DNA of 64,000 nt from Eledone cirrhosa (taxonomy: Eukaryota > Mollusca > Cephalopoda > Octopoda > Eledonidae): NCBI GenBank assembly GCA_964016885.1, contig OZ024741.1, forward strand, positions 25,316,374 to 25,380,373. Direction: 5' to 3'. The notes under the pieces are model-generated. The model saw nothing but the letters and a program-made list of their open reading frames with translations, was not told the DNA's origin and ran no database searches. Shown piece after piece: positions 9,330 through 23,900 of the stretch (position 1 is the first letter of the stretch; every line of letters starts with the position of its first letter). Position numbers and translations under genes: made by a program.

Positions 9330-12300
9330 TGTAGTAGTAGGGGTACTGTATGGCTGTAGTAGTAAGGGTACTGTATAGCTGTAGTAGCGATACTGTATAG
9401 CTATAGTAGGGGGTACTGTATAGCTATATTAGTAGGGGTACTGTATAGCTGTAGTAGCAGGGGTACTGTATAGCTGTAGTAGGGGTACTGTATAGCTATA
9501 GTAGGGGTACTGTATAGCTGTAGTAGTAGGGGTACTGTATAGCATAGTAGGGGTACTGTATAGCTGTAGTTGGGGTACTGTATAGCTGTAGTTAGGGTAC
9601 TGTATAGCTGTAGTAGTAGTAGGGGTACTGTATAGCTATAGTAGTAGGGGTACTGTATAGCTATAGTAGTAGGGGTACTGTATAGCTATAGTAGTAGGGG
9701 TACGGTGTAGCTGTAGTAGGAGTACTGTATAGCTGTAGCAGGGGTACTGTATAGCTGTAGTAGAAGGGGTACTGTATAGCTGTAGTAGGGGTACTGTATA
9801 GCTGTAGTAGTAGGGGTACTGTATAGCTGTAGTAGTAGGGGTACTGTATAGCTATAGTAGTAGGGGTACTGTATAGCTGTAGTAGGGGTACTGTATAGCT
9901 GTAGCAGGGGTACTGTATAGGTGTAGTAGAAGGGGTACTCTATAGCTGTAGTAGGGGTACTGTATAGCTGTAGTAGTAGGGGTACTGTATAGCTGTAGTA
10001 GTAGGGGTACTGTATAGTTGTAGTAGTAGGGGTACTGTATAGCTGTAGTAGTAGGGATACTGTATAGCTGTAGTTGAGGTACTGTATAGCTGTAGTTGGG
10101 GTACTGTATAGCTGTAGTAGGGGTACTGTATAGCTGTAGCAGGGGTACTGTATAGCTATATTAGTGTGGGGTACTGTATAGCTGTAGTAGTAGGGGTACT
10201 GTATAGCTGTAGTAGTAGGGGTACTGTATAGCTATAGTAGGGGCACTGTATAGCTGCAGTAGGGGTACTGTATAGCTGTAGTAGTAGGGGTACTGTATAG
10301 CTGTAGTAGTAGGGGTACTGTATAGCTGTAGTTGGGGTACTGTATAGCTATAGTAGGGTACTGTATAGCTGTAGCAGGGGTACTGTATAGCTGTAGTAGT
10401 AGGGGTACTGTATAGAGATAGTAGGGGATACTGTATAGCTATAGTAGGGGGTACTGTATAGCTGTAGTAGGGGTAGTGTATAGCTGTAGTAGGGATAGTG
10501 TATAGCTGTAGTAGGGATACTGTATAGCTGTAGTAGGGGTACTGTATAGATGTAGTTGGGGTACTGTATAGCTGTAGTAGTAGGGGTACTGTATAGCTAT
10601 AGTAGGGGTACTGTATAGCTGTAGTAGGGGTACTGTATAGCTGTCGTAGAGGTACTATATAGCTATAATAGTAGGGGTACTGTATAGCTATAGTAGGCTA
10701 CTGTATAGCTGTAGTAAGGGTACTGTATAGCTGTAGTAGTAGGGGTACTGTATAGCTGTAGTAGTAGGGGTACTGTATAGCTGTAGTAGGGGTACTGTAT
10801 AGCTGTAGTAGTAGGGGTACTGTATGGCTGTAGTAGTAGGGGTACTGTATAGCTATAGTAGAGGTACTGTATAGCTGTAGTAGGGATACTGTATAGCTAT
10901 AGTAGGGATACTATATAGCTATAGTAGGGGGTACTGTATAGCTGTAGTAGCAGGGGTAGTGTATAGCTGTAGTAGGGGTACTGTATAGCTATAGTAGAGG
11001 TACTGTATAGCTGTAGTAGTAGGGGTACTGTATGGCTGTAGTAGTAAGGGTACTGTATAGCTGTAGTAGCGATACTGTATAGCTATAGTAGGGGGTACTG
11101 TATAGCTATATTAGTAGGGGTACTGTATAGCTGTAGTAGCAGGGGTACTGTATAGCTGTAGTAGGGGTACTGTATAGCTATAGTAGGGGTACTGTATAGC
11201 TGTAGTAGTAGGGGTACTGTATAGCATAGTAGGGGTACTGTATAGCTGTAGTTGGGGTACTGTATAGCTGTAGTTAGGGTACTGTATAGCTGTAGTAGTA
11301 GTAGGGGTACTGTATAGCTATAGTAGGGATACTGTATAGCTATAGTAGTAGGGGTACTGTATAGCTATAGTAGTAGGGGTACGGTGTAGCTGTAGTAGGA
11401 GTACTGTATAGCTGTAGCAGGGGTACTGTATAGCTGTAGTAGAAGGGGTACTGTATAGCTGTAGTAGGGGTACTGTATAGCTGTAGTAGTAGGGGTACTG
11501 TATAGCTGTAGTAGTAGGGGTACTGTATAGCTATAGTAGTAGGGGTACTGTATAGCTGTAGTAGGGGTACTGTATAGCTGTAGCAGGGGTACTGTATAGC
11601 TGTAGTAGTAGGGGTACTGTATAGCTGTAGTAGTAGGGGTACTGTATAGCTGTAGTAGTAGGGGTACTGTATAGCTGTAGTAGTAGGGATACTGTATAGC
11701 TGTAGTTGAGGTACTGTATAGCTGTAGTTGGGGTACTGTATAGCTGTAGTAGGGGTACTGTATAGCTGTAGCAGGGGTACTGTATAGCTATATTAGTGTG
11801 GGGTACTGTATAGCTGTAGTAGTAGGGGTACTGTATAGCTGTAGTAGTAGGGGTACTGTATAGCTATAGTAGGGGCACTGTATAGCTGCAGTAGGGGTAC
11901 TGTATAGCTGTAGTAGTAGGGGTACTGTATAGCTGTAGTTGGGGTACTGTATAGCTGTAGTTGGGGTACTGTATAGCTATAGTAGGGGACTGTATAGCTG
12001 TAGTAGGGATACTGTATAGAGATAGTAGGGGATACTGTATAGCTATAGTAGGGGGTACTGTATAGCTGTAGTAGGGGTAGTGTATAGCTGTAGTAGGGAT
12101 ACTGTATAGCTGTAGTAGGGGTACTGTATAGATGTAGTTGGGGTACTGTATAGCTGTAGTAGTAGGGGTACTGTATAGCTATAGTAGGGGTACTGTATAG
12201 CTGTAGTAGGGGTACTGTATAGCTGTCGTAGAGGTACTATATAGCTATAATAGTAGGGGTACTGTATAGCTATAGTAGGCTACTGTATAGCTGTAGTAAG

Positions 12301-12600
12301 GGTACTGTATAGCTGTAGTAGTAGGGGTACTGTATAGCTGTAGTAGTAGGGGTACTGTATAGCTGTAGTAGGGGTACTGTATAGCTGTAGTAGTAGGGGT
12401 ACTGTATGGCTGTAGTAGTAGGGGTACTGTATAGCTATAGTAGAGGTACTGTATAGCTGTAGTAGGGATACTGTATAGCTATAGTAGGGATACTATATAG
12501 CTATAGTAGGGGGTACTGTATAGCTGTAGTAGCAGGGGTAGTGTATAGCTGTAGTAGGGGTACTGTATAGCTATAGTAGAGGTACTGTATAGCTGTAGTA
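9330..12600. repeat. Tandem duplication (~1.6-1.7 kb) inside satellite A
   Basis: Rare variant units recur in the same order. TGGCTGTAGTAGTAAGGG starts at 9351 and 11033, TACGGTGTAGCTGTAG at 9701 and 11380, CTGTCGTAGAGGTACT at 10641 and 12223, and CAGGGGTAGTGTATAG at 10951 and 12533. The offset falls from 1,682 to 1,582 bp, so about 100 bp of units have been gained or lost since duplication. Confidence 0.85.
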
Positions 12601-14069
12601 GTAGGGGTACTGTATAGCTGTAGTAGTAGGGGTACTGTATAGCTATAGTAGGGGTACTGTATAGCTGTAGTAGGGATACTGTATAGCTATAGTAGGGGGT
12701 ACTGTATAGCTGTAGTAGGGGTACTGTATAGCTATAGTAGGGGTACTGTATAGCTGTAGTAGTAGGGGTACTGTATAGCTATAGTAGGGGTACTGTATAG
12801 CTGTAGTAGTAGGGGTACTGTATAGTTATAGTAAGGGTACTGTATAGCTGTAGTAGGGATACTGTGTAGCTATAGTAGGGGGTACTGTATAGCTATATTA
12901 GTAGGGGTACTGTATAGCTGTAGTAGTAGGGGTAATGTATAGCTGTAGTAGGGGTACTGTATAGCTATTATAGGGGTACTGTATAGCTATTATAGGGGTA
13001 CTGTATAGCTGTAGTAGTAGGGGTACTGTATAGCGTAGTAGGAGTACTGTATAGCTGTAGTAGGGGTACTGTGTAGCTGTAGCAGGGGTACTGTATAGCT
13101 ATATTAGTGTGGGGTACTGTATAGGTGTAGTAGTGGTACTGTATAGCTATATTAGTGTGGGGTACTGTATAGGTGTAGTAGTGGTACTGTATCGCTATAG
13201 TAGTAGGGGTAGTGTATAGCTGAGGTAGGGGTACTATATAGCTGTAGTAATAGGGGTATTGTATAGCTGTAGTAGTAGGGGTACTGTATAGCTGTAGTAG
13301 TAGGGGTACTGTATAGCTGTAGTAGGGGTACGGTATAGCTATATTAGTAGGGGCACTGTATAGCTGTAGTAGAAGGGGTACTGTATAGCTGTAGTAGGGG
13401 TACTGTATAGCTGTAGTAGGGGTACTGTATAACTGTAGTATGGGTACTGTATAGCTGTAGTATGGGTACTGTATAGCTGTAGTAGGGGTACTGTATAGTT
13501 GTAGCATGGGTACTGTATAGCTGTAGTAGTTGGGGTACTGTATAGCTATAGTAGGGGTACTGTATAGCTGTAGTAGGGATAGTGTATAGCTATAGTAGGG
13601 GGTACTGTATAGCTACATTAGTAGGGGTACTGTATAGCTGTAGTAGGGGGTACTGTATAGCTACATTAGTAGGGGTACTGTATAGCTGTAGTAAGGGTAC
13701 TGTATAACTATAGTAGGGGTACTGTATAGCTGTAGTAGTAGGGGTACTGTATAGCTGTAGTAGTAGGGGTACTGTATAGCTGTAGTAGTAGGGGTACTGT
13801 ATAGCTGCAGTAGTAGGGATACTCTATAGCTGTAGTTGGGGTACTGTATAGCTGTAGTTGGGGTAAGGTATAGCTATAGTAGGGGTACTGTATAGATGTA
13901 GTAGGGGTACTGTATAGCTGTAGTATGGGTACTGTATAGCTGTAGTAGGGGTACTGTATAGATGTAGTAGGGGTATTGTATAGCTGTAGTAGCAGGGGTA
14001 CTGTATAGCTGTAGTAGGGGTACTGTATAGCTATATTAGTAGGAGTACTGTATAGCTGTAGTAGGGGGT

Positions 14070-17000
14070 ACTGTATAGCTGTAGTATGGGTACTGTATAG
14101 CTGGAGTAGGGGTACTGTATAGATGTAATAGGGGTACTGTATAGCTGTAGTAGTAGGGGTACCGTATAGCTGTAGTAGGCGTACTGTATAGCTATATTAG
14201 TAGGGGTACTGTATAGCTGTAGTTGGGGTATTGTATAGCTGTAGTAAGGGTACGGTATAGCTGTAGTATGGTACTGTATAGCTGTAGTATGGGTACTGTA
14301 TAGCTGTAGTAGGGGTACTGTATAGCTGTAGTAGGGGTACTGTATAGCTGCTGTAGTAGGGGTACTGTATAGGTGAGGTAGGGGTACTATATAGCTGTAG
14401 TAGTAGGGGCACTGTATAGCTGTAGTAGTAGGGGTACTGTATAGCGTAGTAGGGGTACTGTATAGCTGTATTAGTAGGGGTACTGTATAGCTGTAGTAGG
14501 GATACTCTATAGCTATAGTAAGGGGTACTGTATAGCTATATTAGTAGGGGTACTGTATAGCTGTAGTAGTAAGGGTACTGTATAGCTGTAGTAGGGGTAC
14601 TGTATAGCTATAGTAGGGGTACTGTATAGCATAGTAGGGGTACTGTATAGCTGTAGTAGGGGTACTGTATAGCTGTAGCAGGGGTACTGTATAGCTATAT
14701 TAGTGTGGGGTACTGTATAGGTGTAGTAGTGGTACTGTATAGCTATATTAGTGTGGGGTACTGTATAGCTGTAGTAGGGGTACTGTATAGCTGTAGTAGG
14801 GGTACTGTATCGCTATAGTAGTAGGGGTACTGTATAGCTGAGGTAGGGGTACTATATAGCTGTAGTAGGGGTACTGTATAGCTATATTAGTAGGGGCACT
14901 GTATAGCTGTAGTAGAAGGGGTACTGTATAGCTGTAGTAAGGGTACTGTATAGCTGTAGTAAGGGTACTGTATAGCTGTAGTATAAGGGGTACTGTATAG
15001 CTGTAGTAGGCGTACTGTATGGCTATATCAGTGTGGGGTACTGTATAGCTGTAGTAGGGGTACTGTATAACTGTAGTATGGGTACTGTATAGCTGTAGTA
15101 TGGGTACTGTATAGTTGTAGCATGGGTACTGTATAGCTGTAGTAGTAGGGTTACTGTATAGCTATAGTAGGGGTACTGTATAGCTGTAGTAGGGATACTG
15201 TATAGCTATAGTAGGGGGTACTGTATAGCTACATTAGTAGGGGTACTGTATAGCCGTAGTAGGGGGTACTGTATAGCTACATTAGTAGGGGTACTGTATA
15301 GCTGTAGTAAGGGTACTGTATAACTATAGTAGGGGTACTGTATAGCTGTAGTAGTAGGGGTACTGTATAGCTGTAGTAGTAGGGGTACTGTATAGCTGTA
15401 GTAGTAGGGGTACTGTATAGCTGCAGTAGTAGGGATACTGTATAGCTGTAGTTGGGGTACTGTATAGCTGTAGTTGGGGTACTGTATAGCTATAGTAGGG
15501 GTACTGTATAGCTATATTAGTAGGGGTACTGTATAGCTGTAGTAGGGGTACTGTATAGCTGTAGTATGGGTACTGTATAGCTGTAGTAGGGGTACTGTAT
15601 AGATGTAGTAGGGGTATTGTATAGCTGTAGTAGCAGGGGTACTGTATAGCTGTAGTAGGGGTACTGTATAGCTATATTAGTAGGGGTACTGTATAGCTGT
15701 AGTAGGGGTACTGTATAGCTGTAGTATGGGTACTGTATAGCTGGAGAAGGGGTACTGTATAGATGTAGTAGGGGTACTGTATAGCTGTAGTAGTAGGGGT
15801 ACCGTATAGCTGTAGTAGGCGTACTGTATAGCTATATTAGTAGGGGTACTGTATAGCTGTAGTTGGGGTATTGTATAGCTGTAGTAAGTGTACGGTATAG
15901 CTGTAGTATGGTACTGTATAGCTGTAGTATGGGTACTGTATAGCTGTAGTAGGGGTACTGTATAGCTGTAGTAGGGGTACTGTATAGCTGTAGTAGGGGT
16001 ACTGTATAGCTATAGTAGTAGGGGTACTGTATAGCTGAGGTAGGGGTACTGTATAGCTGTAGTAGTAGGGGTACTGTATAGCGTAGTAGGGGTACTGTAT
16101 AGCTGTATTAGTAGGGGTACTGTATAGCTGTAGTAGGGATACTGTATAGCTATAGTAGGGGGTACTGTATAGCTATATTAGTAGGGGTACTGTATAGCTG
16201 TAGTAGTAAGGGTACTGTATAGCTGTAGTAGGGGTACTGTATAGCTATAGTAGGGGTACTGTATAGCTGTAGTAGTAGGGGTACTGTATAGCGTAGTAGG
16301 GGTACTGTATAGCTGTAGCAGGGGTACTGTATAGCTATATTAGTGTGGGGTACTGTATAGCTGTAGTAGTGGTACTGTATAGCTGTAGTAGGGGTACTGT
16401 ATAACTGCAGTATGGGTACTGTGTAGCTGTAGTATGGGTACTGTATAGCTGTAGTAGGGGTACTCTATAGCTGTAGCAGGGGCACTGTATAGCTGTAGTA
16501 TGGGTACTGTATAGCTGTAGTTGGGGTATTTCATAGCTGTAGTAGGGGGTACTGTATAGTTACATTAGTAGGGGTACTGTATAGCTGTAGTAAGGGTACT
16601 GTATAACTATAGTAGGGGTACTGTATAGCTGTAGTAGTAGAGGTACTGTATAGCTGTAGTAGTAGGGGTACTGTATAGCTGTAGTAGTAGGGGTACTGTA
16701 TAGCTGCAGTAGTAGGGGTACTGTATAGCTGTAGTTGGGGTACGGTATAGCTATAGTAGGGGTACTGTATAGCTATATTAGTAGGGGTACTGTATAGCTG
16801 TAGTAGGGGTACTGTATACCTGTAGTATGGGTACTGTATAGCTGTAGTAGGGGTACTGTATAGATGTAGTAAGGGTATTGTATAGCTGTAGTAGCAGGGG
16901 TACTGTATAGCTGTAGTAGGGGTACTGTATAGCTATATTAGTAAGGCTACTGTATAGCTGTAGTAGGGGGTACTGTATAGCTGTAGTATGGGTACTGTAT

Positions 17001-20000
17001 AGCTGGAGTAGGGGTACTGTATAGATGTAGTAGGGGTACTGTATAGCTGTAGTAGTAGGGGTACCGTATAGCTGTAGTAGGCGTACTGTATAGCTATATT
17101 AGTAGGGGTACTGTATAGCTGTAGTTGGGGTATTGTATAGCTGTAGTAAGGGTACGGTATAGCTGTAGTATGGTACTGTATAGCTGTAGTATGGGTACTG
17201 TATAGCTGTAGTAGGGGTACTGTATAGCTGTAGTAGGGGTACTGTATAGCTGTAGTAGGGGTACTGTATAGCTATAGTAGTAGGAGTACTGTATAGGTGA
17301 GGTAGGGGTACTGTATAGCTGTAGTAGGCGTACTGTATGGCTATATCAGTGTGGGGTACTGTATAGCTGTAGTAGGGGTACTGTATAACTGTAGTATGGG
17401 TACTGTATAGCTGTAGTATGGGTACTGTATAGCTGTAGTAGGGGTACTGTATAGTTGTAGCATGGGTACTGTATAGCTGTAGTAGTAGGGGTACTGTATA
17501 GCTATAGTAGGGGTACTGTATAGCTGTAGTAGGGATACTGTATAGCTATAGTAGGGGGTACTGTATAGCTACATTAGTAGGGGTACTGTATAGCCGTAGT
17601 AGGGGGTACTGTATAGCTACATTAGTAGGGGTACTGTATAGCTGTAGTAAGGGTACTGTATAACTATAGTAGGGGTACTGTATAGCTGTAGTAGTAGGGG
17701 TACTGTATAGCTGTAGTAGTAGGGGTACTGTATAGCTGCAGTAGTAGGGATACTGTATAGCTGTAGTTGGGGTACTGTATAGCTGTAGTTGGGGTACTGT
17801 ATAGCTATAGTAGGGGTACTGTATAGCTATATTAGTAGGGGTACTGTATAGCTGTAGTAGGGGTACTGTATAGCTGTAGTATGGGTACTGTATAGCTGGA
17901 GTAGGGGTACTGTATAGATGTAGTAGGGGTACTGTATAGCTGTAGCAGGGGTACTGTATAGCTATATTAGTAGGGGTACTGTATAGCTGTAGTAGGGGTA
18001 TTGTATAGCTGTAGTAAGTGTACGGTATAGCTGTAGTATGGTACTGTATAGCTGTAGTATGGGTACTGTATAGCTGTAGTAGGGGTACTGTATAGCTGTA
18101 GTAGGGGTACTGTATAGCTGTAGTAGGGGTACTGTATAGCTGTAGTAGGGGTACTGTATAGCTATAGTAGTAGGGGTACTGTATAGCTGAGGTAGGGGTA
18201 CTGTATAGCTGTAGTAGTAGGGGTACTGTATAGCGTAGTAGGGGTACTGTATAGCTGTATTAGTAGGGGTACTGTATAGCTGTATTAGTAGGGGTACTGT
18301 ATAGCTGTAGTAGGGATACTGTATAGCTATAGTAGGGGGTACTGTATAGCTATATTAGTAGGGGTACTGTATAGCTGTAGTAGTAAGGGTACTGTATAGC
18401 TGTAGTAGGAGTACTGTATAGCTATAGTAGGGGTACTGTATAGCTGTAGTAGTAGGGGTACTGTATAGCGTAGTAGGGGTACTGTATAGCTGTAGCAGGG
18501 GTACTGTATAGCTATATTAGTGTGGGGTACTGTATAGCTGTAGTAGTGGTACTGTATAGCTGTAGTAGGGGTACTGTATAACTGCAGTATGGGTACTGTG
18601 TAGCTGTAGTATGGGTACTGTATAGCTGTAGTAGGGGTACTCTATAGCTGTAGCAGGGGCACTGTATAGCTGTAGTATGGGTACTGTATAGCTGTAGTTG
18701 GGGTATTTCATAGCTGTAGTAGGGGGTACTGTATAGTTACATTAGTAGGGGTACTGTATAGCTGTAGTAAGGGTACTGTATAACTATAGTAGGGGTACTG
18801 TATAGCTGTAGTAGTAGAGGTACTGTATAGCTGTAGTAGTAGGGGTACTGTATAGCTGTAGTAGTAGGGGTACTGTATAGCTGCAGTAGTAGGGGTACTG
18901 TATAGCTGTAGTTGGGGTACGGTATAGCTATAGTAGGGGTACTGTATAGCTATATTAGTAGGGGTACTGTATAGCTGTAGTAGGGGTACTGTATAGCTGT
19001 AGTATGGGTACTGTATAGCTGTAGTAGGGGTACTGTATAGATGTAGTAGGGGTATTGTATAGCTGTAGTAGCAGGGGTACTGTATAGCTGTAGTAGGGGT
19101 ACTGTATAGCTATATTAGTAGGGCTACTGTATAGCTGTAGTAGGGGGTACTGTATAGCTGTAGTATGGGTACTGTATAGCTGGAGTAGGGGTACTGTATA
19201 GATGTAGTAGGGGTACTGTATAGCTGTAGTAGTAGGGGTACCGTATAGCTGTAGTAGGCGTACTGTATAGCTATATTAGTAGGGGTACTGTATAGCTGTA
19301 GTTGGGGTATTGTATAGCTGTAGTAAGGGTACGGTATAGCTGTAGTATGGTACTGTATAGCTGTAGTATGGGTACTGTATAGCTGTAGTAGGGGTACTGT
19401 ATAGCTGTAGTAGGGGTACTGTATAGCTGTAGTAGGGGTACTGTATAGCTATAGTAGTAGGGGTACTGTATAGCTGAGGTAGGGGTACGATATAGCTGTA
19501 GTAGTAGGGGCACTGTATAGCTGTAGTAGTAGGGGTACTGTATAGCGTAGTAGTGGTACTGTATAGCTGTATTAGTAGGGGGTACTGTATCGCTGTAGTA
19601 GGGATACTGTATAGCTATAGTAGGGGGTACTGTATAGCTATATTAGTAGGGGTACTGTATAGCTGTAGTAGTAAGGGTACTGTATAGCTTTAATAGGGGT
19701 ACTGTATAGCTATAGTAGGGGTACTGTATAGCTGTAGTAGTAGGGGTACTGTATAGCGTAGTAGGGGTACTGTATAACTGTAGTAGGGGTACTGTATAGC
19801 TGTAGCAGGGGTACTGTATAGCTATATTAGTGTGGGGTACTGTATAGGTGTAGTAGTGGTACGGTATAGCTATATTAGTGTGGGGTACTGTATAGCTGTA
19901 GTAGGGGTACTGTATCGCTATAGTAGTAGGGGTACTGTATAGCTGAGGTAGGGGTACTATATAGCTGTAGTAATAGGGGTATTGTATAGCTGTAGTAGTA

Positions 20001-20980
20001 GGGGTACTGTATAGCTGTAGTAGTAGGAGTACTGTATAGCTGTAGTAGGGGTACGGTATAGCTGTAGTAGAAGGGGTACTGTATAGCTGTAGTAGGAGTA
20101 CTGTATAGCTGTAGTATAAGGGGTACTGTATAGCTGTAGTAGGCGTACTGTACGGCTATATCAGTGTGGGGTACTGTATAGCTGTAGTATGGGTACTGTA
20201 TAACTGTAGTATGGGTACTGTATAGCTGTAGTATGGGTACTGTATAGCTGTAGTAGGGGTACTGTATAGTTGTAGCATGGGTACTGTATAGCTGTAGTAG
20301 TAGGGGTACTGTATAGCTATAGTAGGGGTACTGTATAGCTGTAGTAGGGATACTGTATAGCTATAGTAGGGGGTACTGTATAGCTACATTAGTAGGGGTA
20401 CTGTATAGCCGTAGTAGGGGGTACTGTATAGCTACATTAGTAGGGGTACTGTATAGCTGTAGTAAGGGTACTGTATAACTATAGTAGGGGTACTGTATAG
20501 CTGTAGTAGTAGGGGTACTGTATAGCTGTAGTAGTAGGGGTACTGTATAGCTGTAGTAGTAGGGGTACTGTATAGCTGTAGTTGGGGTACTGTATAGCTG
20601 TAGTTGGGGTACTGTATAGCTATAGTAGGGGTACTGTATAGCTATATTAGTAGGGGTACTGTATAGCTGTAGTAGGGGTACTGTATAGCTGTAGCATGGG
20701 TACTGTAAAGCTGTAGTTGGGGTATTGTATAGCTGAGGTAGGGGTACTGTATAGCTGTAGTAGTAGGGGTACTGTATAGCTGAAGTAGGGGTACTGTATA
20801 GCTGTAGTAGTAGGGCTACTGTATAGCTGTAGTAGAGGTACTGTATAGCTGTAGTAGGGGTACTGTATAGCTGTAGTAGTAGGGCTACTGTATAGCTGTA
20901 GTAGAGGTACTGTATAGCTGTAGTAGTAGGGGTACTGTATAGCTGTAGTAGGGGTAGTGTATAGCTATATTAGTAGGGGT
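14070..20980. repeat. Satellite A higher-order repeat, copy 1 (~6.9 kb)
   Basis: This block and the next one (about 20981-27905) are near-identical. Variant-rich segments at 14197-14412, 16340-16534, 18517-18711 and 19271-19513 recur at 21108-21323, 23229-23423, 25406-25600 and 26160-26402. The offset is 6,911 bp, then 6,889 bp. The 22 bp step reflects one unit present near 15.69 kb but missing near 22.60 kb. Boundaries are estimates from where variant order diverges. Confidence 0.88.
16340..18711. repeat. Nested 2,177 bp repeat inside the 6.9 kb block
   Basis: The segment at 16340-16534 is repeated at 18517-18711. The same pair appears in the second block at 23229-23423 and 25406-25600, again 2,177 bp apart. 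The 6.9 kb block was therefore built from smaller duplications before it was itself duplicated. Confidence 0.85.
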
Positions 20981-23900
20981 ACTGTATAGCTGTAGTATGG
21001 GTACTGTATAGCTGGAGTAGGGGTACTGTATAGATGTAATAGGGGTACTGTATAGCTGTAGTAGTAGGGGTACCGTATAGCTGTAGTAGGCGTACTGTAT
21101 AGCTATATTAGTAGGGGTACTGTATAGCTGTAGTTGGGGTATTGTATAGCTGTAGTAAGGGTACGGTATAGCTGTAGTATGGTACTGTATAGCTGTAGTA
21201 TGGGTACTGTATAGCTGTAGTAGGGGTACTGTATAGCTGTAGTAGGGGTACTGTATAGCTGCTGTAGTAGGGGTACTGTATAGGTGAGGTAGGGGTACTA
21301 TATAGCTGTAGTAGTAGGGGCACTGTATAGCTGTAGTAGTAGGGGTACTGTATAGCGTAGTAGGGGTACTGTATAGCTGTATTAGTAGGGGTACTGTATA
21401 GCTGTAGTAGGGATACTCTATAGCTATAGTAAGGGGTACTGTATAGCTATATTAGTAGGGGTACTGTATAGCTGTAGTAGTAAGGGTACTGTATAGCTGT
21501 AGTAGGGGTACTGTATAGCTATAGTAGGGGTACTGTATAGCATAGTAGGGGTACTGTATAGCTGTAGTAGGGGTACTGTATAGCTGTAGCAGGGGTACTG
21601 TATAGCTATATTAGTGTGGGGTACTGTATAGGTGTAGTAGTGGTACTGTATAGCTATATTAGTGTGGGGTACTGTATAGCTGTAGTAGGGGTACTGTATA
21701 GCTGTAGTAGGGGTACTGTATCGCTATAGTAGTAGGGGTACTGTATAGCTGAGGTAGGGGTACTATATAGCTGTAGTAGGGGTACTGTATAGCTATATTA
21801 GTAGGGGCACTGTATAGCTGTAGTAGAAGGGGTACTGTATAGCTGTAGTAAGGGTACTGTATAGCTGTAGTAAGGGTACTGTATAGCTGTAGTATAAGGG
21901 GTACTGTATAGCTGTAGTAGGCGTACTGTATGGCTATATCAGTGTGGGGTACTGTATAGCTGTAGTAGGGGTACTGTATAACTGTAGTATGGGTACTGTA
22001 TAGCTGTAGTATGGGTACTGTATAGTTGTAGCATGGGTACTGTATAGCTGTAGTAGTAGGGGTACTGTATAGCTATAGTAGGGGTACTGTATAGCTGTAG
22101 TAGGGATACTGTATAGCTATAGTAGGGGGTACTGTATAGCTACATTAGTAGGGGTACTGTATAGCCGTAGTAGGGGGTACTGTATAGCTACATTAGTAGG
22201 GGTACTGTATAGCTGTAGTAAGGGTACTGTATAACTATAGTAGGGGTACTGTATAGCTGTAGTAGTAGGGGTACTGTATAGCTGTAGTAGTAGGGGTACT
22301 GTATAGCTGTAGTAGTAGGGGTACTGTATAGCTGCAGTAGTAGGGATACTGTATAGCTGTAGTTGGGGTACTGTATAGCTGTAGTTGGGGTACTGTATAG
22401 CTATAGTAGGGGTACTGTATAGCTATATTAGTAGGGGTACTGTATAGCTGTAGTAGGGGTACTGTATAGCTGTAGTATGGGTACTGTATAGCTGTAGTAG
22501 GGGTACTGTATAGATGTAGTAGGGGTATTGTATAGCTGTAGTAGCAGGGGTACTGTATAGCTGTAGTAGGGGTACTGTATAGCTATATTAGTAGGGGTAC
22601 TGTATAGCTGTAGTATGGGTACTGTATAGCTGGAGAAGGGGTACTGTATAGATGTAGTAGGGGTACTGTATAGCTGTAGTAGTAGGGGTACCGTATAGCT
22701 GTAGTAGGCGTACTGTATAGCTATATTAGTAGGGGTACTGTATAGCTGTAGTTGGGGTATTGTATAGCTGTAGTAAGTGTACGGTATAGCTGTAGTATGG
22801 TACTGTATAGCTGTAGTATGGGTACTGTATAGCTGTAGTAGGGGTACTGTATAGCTGTAGTAGGGGTACTGTATAGCTGTAGTAGGGGTACTGTATAGCT
22901 ATAGTAGTAGGGGTACTGTATAGCTGAGGTAGGGGTACTGTATAGCTGTAGTAGTAGGGGTACTGTATAGCGTAGTAGGGGTACTGTATAGCTGTATTAG
23001 TAGGGGTACTGTATAGCTGTAGTAGGGATACTGTATAGCTATAGTAGGGGGTACTGTATAGCTATATTAGTAGGGGTACTGTATAGCTGTAGTAGTAAGG
23101 GTACTGTATAGCTGTAGTAGGGGTACTGTATAGCTATAGTAGGGGTACTGTATAGCTGTAGTAGTAGGGGTACTGTATAGCGTAGTAGGGGTACTGTATA
23201 GCTGTAGCAGGGGTACTGTATAGCTATATTAGTGTGGGGTACTGTATAGCTGTAGTAGTGGTACTGTATAGCTGTAGTAGGGGTACTGTATAACTGCAGT
23301 ATGGGTACTGTGTAGCTGTAGTATGGGTACTGTATAGCTGTAGTAGGGGTACTCTATAGCTGTAGCAGGGGCACTGTATAGCTGTAGTATGGGTACTGTA
23401 TAGCTGTAGTTGGGGTATTTCATAGCTGTAGTAGGGGGTACTGTATAGTTACATTAGTAGGGGTACTGTATAGCTGTAGTAAGGGTACTGTATAACTATA
23501 GTAGGGGTACTGTATAGCTGTAGTAGTAGAGGTACTGTATAGCTGTAGTAGTAGGGGTACTGTATAGCTGTAGTAGTAGGGGTACTGTATAGCTGCAGTA
23601 GTAGGGGTACTGTATAGCTGTAGTTGGGGTACGGTATAGCTATAGTAGGGGTACTGTATAGCTATATTAGTAGGGGTACTGTATAGCTGTAGTAGGGGTA
23701 CTGTATACCTGTAGTATGGGTACTGTATAGCTGTAGTAGGGGTACTGTATAGATGTAGTAAGGGTATTGTATAGCTGTAGTAGCAGGGGTACTGTATAGC
23801 TGTAGTAGGGGTACTGTATAGCTATATTAGTAAGGCTACTGTATAGCTGTAGTAGGGGGTACTGTATAGCTGTAGTATGGGTACTGTATAGCTGGAGTAG

